Assembly (NCBI GenBank): GCA_039679885.1
Contig: JBDKUC010000381.1
Coordinates: 1 to 9,944, forward strand
Length of the DNA: 9,944 bases
Reading direction: 5' to 3'
DNA from: JAJFUI01 sp039679885
GTDB taxonomy: Bacteria; Planctomycetota; Planctomycetia; Pirellulales; Thermoguttaceae
Position 1 is the stretch's first letter. Each line of letters opens with the position of its first letter. Positions 5,826-9,944 of the stretch are shown in pieces. The position numbers and the translations under genes are program-made. Under the pieces are notes generated by a model. The model ran no database searches. It saw nothing but the letters and a program-made list of their open reading frames with translations, and was not told the DNA's origin.

Positions 5826-6094
5826 GGCTCTCCGCGATGGTTTCGGGCCGGCGTCAGCGGCCATGGCGCGGAAAAACGCGGCAGAAGTCTCGGGGGCTCT
5901 TCCGTTGCGTGCCTGGAGTGCCACTTGTCTCGTCGTTGTAAGCGGCTTGGAATCAATGGTTTCCGCCGTCGGATGTCGTGTTCGCGCGAGGTCTTTTGGG
6001 GTCGGCTTTCGAGCCGCCGTTCGGCCGGAGCGCGTCGAGCGTGAGGCCGCGAATTGTCGCTGCTGTCTGGCTGCCCAGGCGACGCCGGCCGGCC
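5826..6094. other. Gene-free stretch before the tRNA
   Basis: About 270 bases between the palindromic element and the tRNA promoter. Open frames exist on both strands. None has a recognisable domain, a signal peptide or a good ribosome-binding site, and the minus-strand frame is an extension of one that begins antisense to the tRNA. I see no gene here. Confidence 0.5.
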
Positions 6095-6123
6095 TTGACG
6101 CTCCGCCAAAACTCCATCATACT
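6095..6123 (+). promoter_or_regulatory. Promoter of tRNA-Leu
   Basis: TTGACG (6095-6100) and CATACT (6118-6123) are separated by exactly 17 bases, matching a sigma-70-type promoter at 5/6 and 4/6 positions. Transcription would start near 6130, about 28 bases before the mature tRNA 5' end at 6158. Confidence 0.65.
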
Positions 6124-6157
6124 GATTGGCACTGAACGGCGAAAAAGCCGTGGCCAC

Positions 6158-6240
6158 GCCGGAGTGGCGGAATGGCAGACGCGCTGGACTCAAAATCCAG
6201 TATGGGCAACCATGTGTGGGTTCAACTCCCACCTCCGGTA
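6158..6240 (+). tRNA. tRNA-Leu (anticodon CAA)
   Basis: Complete class II tRNA of 83 bases. The acceptor arm GCCGGAG (6158-6164) pairs with CTCCGGT (6233-6239), with a G-T pair at the terminal position and discriminator A6240. The anticodon stem CTGGA/TCCAG encloses loop CTCAAAA, with anticodon CAA at 6191-6193, reading UUG codons. The long variable arm (6201-6215) forms a 4-bp ATGG/CCAT stem with loop GCAA. The T arm GTGGG-TTCAACT-CCCAC (6216-6232) is canonical. The 3' CCA is not encoded, so it must be added after transcription. It stands alone, with its own promoter and a probable terminator. Confidence 0.97.
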
Positions 6241-6253
6241 CTCGAAGCGAATC

Positions 6254-6293
6254 AAGGACTTACGGCGATTGGTCGTGGGTCCTTCTTCTTTTT
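6254..6293 (+). terminator. Probable intrinsic terminator after tRNA-Leu
   Basis: Stem AAGGAC (6254-6259)/GTCCTT (6279-6284), with a possible inner ACG/CGT stem, is followed by a T-rich run CTTCTTTTT (6285-6293). It begins 14 bases after the tRNA, which suits termination of the tRNA transcript. Confidence 0.5.
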
Positions 6294-6434
6294 GGGGCAG
6301 GAGATGCTGGCCTTGCGGAGATCGGCATCGTTGTCGAGTCGGATGCTTGATTCTCCCTCCTATTCTTGCGTTTTCGCCGCTACCTCCGGGCCCGGTGCAG
6401 CCTTCCGGATTGGCAGGCAAAGGGAGCGGGCGTG

Positions 6435-6791
6435 ATGCGCGACGTGGATGAACTGTTCGCCGCGTTGGGGCGGAGCAAGTTTCGGAGCCGGTTTCGGCTG
6501 GGGGCGAACGAGAGGGCGTATCTGGACCAGAAGACCCTGCCTGTCGTCTTGGAGCACGGACGGCGGTTCATCGCGGAACGGCTGGCCGCGGCGAGGCCGA
6601 AAAACGACGGCCGGCAGACGCCCATGCGAGGGCATCCCATCTTCGTCGGCCAGCACGCGACGGCCACCTGCTGCCGCGGCTGTCTGGCCAAATGGCACCG
6701 CATTCCCGAGGGGCGGCCCCTGACGCAGGAAGAGATCGACTACACCGTCGCCGTGCTCGGACGCTGGCTGGAAGGGCGGACGAGCGTCTGA
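6435..6791 (+). CDS. DUF4186 family protein
   Basis: Small cytoplasmic protein of 118 residues that I recognise as DUF4186 (function unknown). Family hallmarks are SKFRSRFRL (14-22), NDGRQTPMRGHPIFVGQHATATCCRGC (57-83) and KWHRIPEGRPLT (86-97). His67, His74, Cys79, Cys80, Cys83 and His88 are closely spaced and could bind a metal; that is inference. ATG 6435 is chosen because GGGAG (6422-6426) lies eight bases upstream. An in-frame ATG at 6366 has no such site and adds an unrelated Arg-rich stretch. It is one of only two plus-strand genes and converges on the alpha-oxoamine synthase gene. Confidence 0.93.
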   Translation: MRDVDELFAALGRSKFRSRFRLGANERAYLDQKTLPVVLEHGRRFIAERLAAARPKNDGRQTPMRGHPIFVGQHATATCCRGCLAKWHRIPEGRPLTQEEIDYTVAVLGRWLEGRTSV

Positions 6792-6823
6792 GGCATGTTC
6801 CGCCGCTTCGGCCGCTCGTGACT

Positions 6824-6887
6824 GGCTTCACGCGGAGCGCGAAGAGTACATGATATGACCGGCTTCACGGGGAGCGTGAAGAGTACA
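6824..6887. repeat. Two direct family-B hairpin units
   Basis: Two 27-base direct copies (6824-6850 and 6861-6887) match at 25 positions. Each is a CTTCACG-type hairpin with a 5-base loop and an AGTACA tail. The second stem is perfect (6863-6869/6875-6881); the first has one mismatch. They occupy the gap between the convergent genes ending at 6791 and 6899. The unit is the same as at 1678-1758. Confidence 0.8.
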
Positions 6888-6898
6888 ATGCGGCCCGA

Positions 6899-8179
6899 TC
6901 AGGCGATCTCGGACACGCCCTGGTCGCCGATCGCCGCGATGTCGCTGGCAGGAACCATCGACGTTCTGCGGTCGATTTCGTCGGCCGTTCGCGGGCTGGC
7001 GAGTTCGGCCAGCACACCGACCAAGCGGTCGATTTGTTCTCTCGTATGGTTCGCGTTCATGCTGAACCGGAGCCGGCTTTGATTCCTCGGCACGGCCGGA
7101 AAGACGATGGCGTCGACATGAAAACCGGCGTCATCCAAACGCCGCGAGACTTGCAGGCACCGGTCTTCATTGCCGATCCAGACGGGAACGATCGGCGTTT
7201 CGCGAGACAACAGCCGAAAGCCCAGGTCGTCCATGGCCTGGATGAAGTAGCGTTGGTTCGCCCAGAGCCGCTCGCGTCGCTGGGGTTCGTCATGAACCAT
7301 GTCGATGGCCTCGGACACCGCAAACGCCTGATCCGGCGGCAAAGTCGACGTGAATCCGTAGGCGCTGCAGGTGAGACGCAGGACCTCGACGACCCAGCTT
7401 TCGGCGGCGATGAATCCGCCGATTGCGCCGTAGGCTTTGCTGAGCGTGCCCATGCAGATCAGCCGAGGGCTATCCAGGCCGAAGTACTCGGTGGCGCCAG
7501 CGCCGGTGCGGCCGAGTACGCCCGTGCCGTGGGCGTCGTCGACGTAGACCATCGCATCGTAGCGATCGGCCAGATCGAGCATGTCGGGCAAGGGGGCGAT
7601 GTCGCCGTCCTGGCTGAAGACGCCGTCGGTGACGATGATTTTCGTGTTGGCGTCGCTGTTCTTGAGTTGGCTTTCGAGATGGTTCATATCGCAGTGGCGA
7701 TAGACGGCCTTCTCGGCGCCGGACATGCGGATGCCCTCGCGAATGCTGATGTGATTCAGTTCATCGGTGAAGTACGCGTAGCGATAGCGTCTTGTGGGGC
7801 GAAAGCCGTAGAATCGCACGGTCACGGCGGAATTGGGCAACGTCGACAAGACGCCCAGGTTCGTCAGGTAGCCGGTCGCCAAGAGCATGGCGGAGTCTTT
7901 GCCCTTCAGCGTGGCGAGCTTGGCCTCCAAATCGCGGTAAATGGCCAGATCGCCGCCGAGCAAACGGGACTCGCAATTGCCGACGCCATACCGCTCCAAG
8001 CCATGCCGCGCGGCTTGAATGAGACGCGGGCTCGTTGCCAAGCCAAGATAGTTGTTGGTGCTGAACGAGATCAACCGCCGGCCATCGCGCGCGAACGTCG
8101 GCTCGGGAAGGCTATCGACCGTGGAAAAGCGACCGCGGATCGTTTCCATCCAGGCATGCAATTCTTTGAACTCTCGCAA
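6899..8179 (-). CDS. Alpha-oxoamine synthase-family PLP enzyme (BioF/KBL/SPT-like)
   Basis: PLP-dependent acyl-CoA/amino-acid condensing enzyme family, 426 residues, close to the usual 390-420. Visible motifs are NNYLGLA (42-48), TDELNH with His143, VFSQDGDIAPL (187-197), VDDAHGTGVLG (213-223), TLSKAYGAIGG with the PLP lysine Lys248, FTSTLPP (276-282) and RLRFSMNANHT (369-379). These are the fold-type I features shared by 8-amino-7-oxononanoate synthase, 2-amino-3-ketobutyrate CoA ligase, ALA synthase and serine palmitoyltransferase. The neighbours do not say which. Oddities: NCESRLLGG (68-76) where relatives have GSGGSRL-like sequence, and about a dozen extra residues at about 115-137. The start is TTG 8179, with GAAGGAG eight bases upstream; an in-frame stop lies further up. 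It has its own promoter (8279-8307). Confidence 0.93.
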   Translation of the reverse strand: MREFKELHAWMETIRGRFSTVDSLPEPTFARDGRRLISFSTNNYLGLATSPRLIQAARHGLERYGVGNCESRLLGGDLAIYRDLEAKLATLKGKDSAMLLATGYLTNLGVLSTLPNSAVTVRFYGFRPTRRYRYAYFTDELNHISIREGIRMSGAEKAVYRHCDMNHLESQLKNSDANTKIIVTDGVFSQDGDIAPLPDMLDLADRYDAMVYVDDAHGTGVLGRTGAGATEYFGLDSPRLICMGTLSKAYGAIGGFIAAESWVVEVLRLTCSAYGFTSTLPPDQAFAVSEAIDMVHDEPQRRERLWANQRYFIQAMDDLGFRLLSRETPIVPVWIGNEDRCLQVSRRLDDAGFHVDAIVFPAVPRNQSRLRFSMNANHTREQIDRLVGVLAELASPRTADEIDRRTSMVPASDIAAIGDQGVSEIA

Positions 8180-8214
8180 CGGCCAAGCTCCTTCGCATGT
8201 ACGGCAATCCTCCT
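8112..8214 (-). promoter_or_regulatory. Candidate 28-codon leader ORF overlapping the TTG start
   Basis: In the leader of the alpha-oxoamine synthase mRNA, AGGAGGA (8214-8208) lies nine bases before ATG 8198. That ATG opens a 28-codon frame ending at TAG (8112-8114), one frame away from and overlapping the main gene's TTG start at 8179. The spacing and strength of this ribosome-binding site exceed those of the main start. It could be a regulatory upstream ORF, or simply a strong site with no function. The peptide has no recognisable feature. Confidence 0.35.
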
Positions 8215-8278
8215 AGCAAACGGGTACGAGGAAATTCGCCAGCACCGGGGATCAGCATTAGCACCGAAGTAATCCCCC

Positions 8279-8307
8279 AGTATAACGGCCTTCGTCGCGG
8301 TCGTCAA
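8279..8307 (-). promoter_or_regulatory. Near-consensus promoter of the alpha-oxoamine synthase gene
   Basis: On the minus strand TTGACG (8307-8302) and TATACT (8284-8279) are separated by exactly 17 bases, 5/6 matches to each sigma-70 box. The start point would be near 8272, leaving a leader of about 93 bases before the TTG codon. This separates the gene from DUF1080 and makes it its own transcription unit. Confidence 0.7.
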
Positions 8308-8350
8308 TCAGCCCGCGCTTCCGGGGGAAACGGTGGGAAGTCGGTCGCAG

Positions 8351-8457
8351 TCGTTCGTCGTCCCGCCTTCAGGCGGAAGATGACCGGGTGAAGCCGTTCG
8401 TAGTTCCGGCTTTGCCCGGAATGACGAGTGAAATCGCCGCCTAAAGGCGGGACTACG
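8351..8457. repeat. BIME-like palindromic elements, mosaic copy
   Basis: A hairpin CCGCC/GGCGG with loop TTCA (8363-8376), preceded by a degenerate GTCG, is followed by a full pair. That pair has GTAG (8400-8403), a damaged CCGG/CCGG hairpin (8406-8419), hairpin CCGCC/GGCGG with loop TAAA (8437-8450) and CTAC (8453-8456). It looks like one half-element joined to one whole element. It fills most of the gap between DUF1080 and the next promoter. Confidence 0.75.
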
Positions 8458-8493
8458 AACAGCCCATCGCTATGCGAAATCTCAGCAAGTCCG

Positions 8494-9324
8494 CTAGTGT
8501 TCGGAACCAATGGGCGTTGCTGGCCGCGGCAACCCGTCGAGCGGCCGCACCCAAATGTTGCGAAAACGGACCGCCGAGTGATGGCATTGCAGCAGGATCG
8601 GCCCGGTCGTTTCACGCGAATCATAGGTGGCGACGAGCCGGTGCTTCGTCGGGCCGAGCGATGCCGTGCGGTCCTGCACGAGAACGCCGTTCCAGAGGAC
8701 CGTGAAAAGGGCCGGCCGCTTCAATCGCTCGCCGTCGAATTGCGGCGCCCGGAAAATGATGTCGTAGCTTTGCCATTGGCCGGGCTTGCGCGAGGCGTTC
8801 ACCAGCGGCGGCGTCTGGCCGTAGATCGCGCCGGCGAGGCCGTCGGCGTAGATCTGGTGGGCGTGCGACTCGATGATTTGCAGCTCGTACCGGCCAAGAA
8901 AGAAGACGCCGCTGTTGCCCCAGTTCATGGCGTCGGCGTCGGGCTTGGCCGGCGCGGCCCATTCGACGTGGAGTTGGCAGTCGCCGAAGTGCCGCCGGGT
9001 GCGAAGCTCGCCGGTCTTGAGAATGTTGATCGTTCCCTGCTCGACGCCCTTCGGATCGCCGCCCACCCATTGGCTCAGGTCTTTGCCGTCGAAGAGGACA
9101 ATCGCGTCGGACGGCGGCGTGGCGGTCGATTCGCCCGGCGCGACCTTCGGCGGCTGCGGTCGCTGCCGGTCATGGACCCGCCAAGGCGAGCCGGGCAGTC
9201 GCGGCGTGTCGATATAGCCGAGCCCATCGTCCGAGAATGCGACGGACGCCGAGAGGGCGAAAATCACTGCAAAGCTGGCCGCATGGGCAATCGCGGCCGA
9301 ACGGTGGATAAGAGAATGAGCCAT
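8494..9324 (-). CDS. Secreted DUF1080 (3-keto-disaccharide hydrolase-like) protein
   Basis: Exported protein of 276 residues with one DUF1080 (LamG/concanavalin-like) domain. The signal peptide spans about 1-31 (hydrophobic core 15-29). A Pro-rich linker follows, then LFDGKDLSQW (77-86), FGDCQLHVEW (113-122), GNSGVFFLGRYELQIIES (136-153), YADGLAGAIYGQTPPLVNA (159-177), GQWQSYDIIF (182-191) and VRFRNIWVRPL (252-262). Members are abundant in planctomycetes. Some act on 3-keto-glycosides, so an extracytoplasmic sugar-degrading role is likely but not shown here. ATG 9324 is chosen for its signal peptide and for AGGAGA nine bases upstream. The in-frame ATG at 9384 begins inside a palindrome and is not credible. 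Confidence 0.93.
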   Translation of the reverse strand: MAHSLIHRSAAIAHAASFAVIFALSASVAFSDDGLGYIDTPRLPGSPWRVHDRQRPQPPKVAPGESTATPPSDAIVLFDGKDLSQWVGGDPKGVEQGTINILKTGELRTRRHFGDCQLHVEWAAPAKPDADAMNWGNSGVFFLGRYELQIIESHAHQIYADGLAGAIYGQTPPLVNASRKPGQWQSYDIIFRAPQFDGERLKRPALFTVLWNGVLVQDRTASLGPTKHRLVATYDSRETTGPILLQCHHSAVRFRNIWVRPLDGLPRPATPIGSEH

Positions 9325-9360
9325 CACTTGCGGTCTCCTGCTAAAGGGTCGCGTCAAAGC

Positions 9361-9384
9361 ATGCCCACGACAAGCGTGGGGCAT
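9361..9384. repeat. Palindrome between hemH and DUF1080
   Basis: ATGCCCACG and CGTGGGGCAT form a 9-bp stem with one bulged base and a loop of about 5 bases. It lies 20 bases after the ferrochelatase stop (minus strand) and before the DUF1080 ribosome-binding site. There is no T run. It may be a dispersed repeat or an mRNA-processing hairpin. Confidence 0.5.
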
Positions 9385-9404
9385 GGCACCCCATTCCGCT
9401 ACTG

Positions 9405-9944
9405 TTATCGGTCGGCACGGGCTTCAGACGTTGCGTTCATGCAGCAATCGGCCGGGCACTCGTCGGGCCAGGGACCGAGCGAGCCGAGGGCCAATCGCGG
9501 CGACGCCGGGTCGAGCCGCTCGCAGATTAGCTCGCGGATCATGCGGACCAGCCGCGGGTGGCTGCCGACGGCCGGGGCGCGCACCATGTGAATCCCCAGT
9601 TCGTCGCAACGCTCGGCCGCCTCGACGTCGAGGTCGTAAACCGTTTCCATGCAATCCAGCAGGAACCCGATCGGGGCGATGACAACGCTGCCAACGCCCG
9701 CTTGATGCAGTTGGCCGAGCCGATCTTGGATGTCGGGGCCGAGCCAAGGTTGCTGGGTCGGGCCGCTTCGACTTTGGAAGGCGAGTTCCCACGCATTGGG
9801 CACTGAAGCGCCCAGCCCTCGTTCGCGGAGGCGGTCAACGACCAGAGCGCAGGCTTCGCGGAGCTGTGCGACGTAGGGCGACTGCTCGGCCATTGCGGTG
9901 GGAATGCTGTGCGCGGTGAAGATCAGGCGAACGTCGTTCCGGTG
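9405..9944 (-). CDS. hemH: Ferrochelatase, C-terminal part (5' end outside window)
   Basis: Partial gene: 179 codons are visible and the frame is open to the window edge, so roughly the N-terminal half is missing. It inserts ferrous iron into a porphyrin in heme synthesis. Visible motifs are TAHSIP with the conserved active-site His12 (fragment numbering), AFQSRSGPTQQPWLGPD (55-71) and PIGFLLDCMETVYDLD (91-106) with the conserved acidic Asp97 and Glu100. The last part is followed by a tail GPWPDECPADCC (157-168). Its Cys163, Cys167 and Cys168 recall the C-terminal cysteines that bind a [2Fe-2S] cluster in some bacterial ferrochelatases; a cluster here is inference. Whether it uses protoporphyrin (HemH) or coproporphyrin (CpfC) cannot be told from this fragment. 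The product is cytoplasmic or membrane-associated. Confidence 0.95.
   Translation of the reverse strand, partial: HRNDVRLIFTAHSIPTAMAEQSPYVAQLREACALVVDRLRERGLGASVPNAWELAFQSRSGPTQQPWLGPDIQDRLGQLHQAGVGSVVIAPIGFLLDCMETVYDLDVEAAERCDELGIHMVRAPAVGSHPRLVRMIRELICERLDPASPRLALGSLGPWPDECPADCCMNATSEARADR

Noticed and set aside
5826..6157. Small plus-strand genes upstream of the tRNA
   Set aside because: Several frames are open but none has a domain, signal peptide or good ribosome site, and they run into the tRNA promoter.
5765..6232. Minus-strand open frame of 155 codons beginning MGVEPTHGCPYW
   Set aside because: Its N-terminus is the antisense of tRNA-Leu, a common annotation artefact, and the rest crosses the palindromic element at 5723-5825.
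7034..8272. Plus-strand open frame of 412 codons
   Set aside because: It is antisense to a gene with complete catalytic motifs, has no recognisable domain, and is explained by high GC content.
9325..9357. Promoter for DUF1080 using the TTGACG at 9357-9352
   Set aside because: No -10-like hexamer lies 16-18 bases downstream on the minus strand.
8428..9591. Plus-strand open frame of 387 codons
   Set aside because: It begins in a palindromic repeat and runs antisense to DUF1080 and ferrochelatase, both clearly real.

Overview
The window is GC-rich bacterial DNA that looks like a planctomycete, probably of the Pirellulales type. Three things point there. First, a Ser/Thr kinase carries the planctomycete-style N-terminal helical region ending in a WQ..LL.GR motif, plus a C-terminal membrane anchor. 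Second, there is a secreted DUF1080 (3-keto-disaccharide hydrolase-like) protein. Third, the gaps between genes are full of short palindromic repeats. The lineage is inferred from gene content, not from a marker gene.

Layout, left to right. A cluster of small hairpins (8-122) lies beyond the 3' end of a membrane-anchored kinase gene (203-1537, minus). A 264-base gap filled with two repeat families follows. Next come two tandem minus-strand paralogues, both secreted, predicted beta-barrel proteins (1802-2782 and 2934-3839). A DUF434/DUF5616-type gene (4102-4845, minus) and a YbhB/YbcL-type PEBP gene (5062-5652, minus) are separated only by a roughly 205-base array with a 7-base period. A second, inverted copy of the long palindromic element (5723-5825) and a gene-free stretch lead to tRNA-Leu(CAA) (6158-6240, plus), which has a good promoter and a plausible terminator. 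A DUF4186 gene (6435-6791, plus) converges on an alpha-oxoamine synthase-family gene (6899-8179, minus). The latter has a near-consensus promoter and an unusual TTG start. The right end holds a DUF1080 gene (8494-9324, minus) and the 3' part of a ferrochelatase gene (9405 to the window edge, minus).

The protein genes do not form one obvious pathway. Most of the minus-strand genes look like independent transcription units separated by repeats. The only two genes that clearly belong together are the paralogous barrel genes. The strongest unexplained signals are non-coding. One is a 7-base-period array that keeps a single register across three different unit families, and whose main block varies only at its unit junctions. 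The other is a set of paired inverted hairpins flanked by GTAG/CTAC, an architecture like that of REP/BIME elements. No transposase, CRISPR array or prophage gene is visible. Several long open frames are artefacts: repeat-encoded N-terminal extensions, an open frame antisense to the tRNA, and frames made by the 7-base array.
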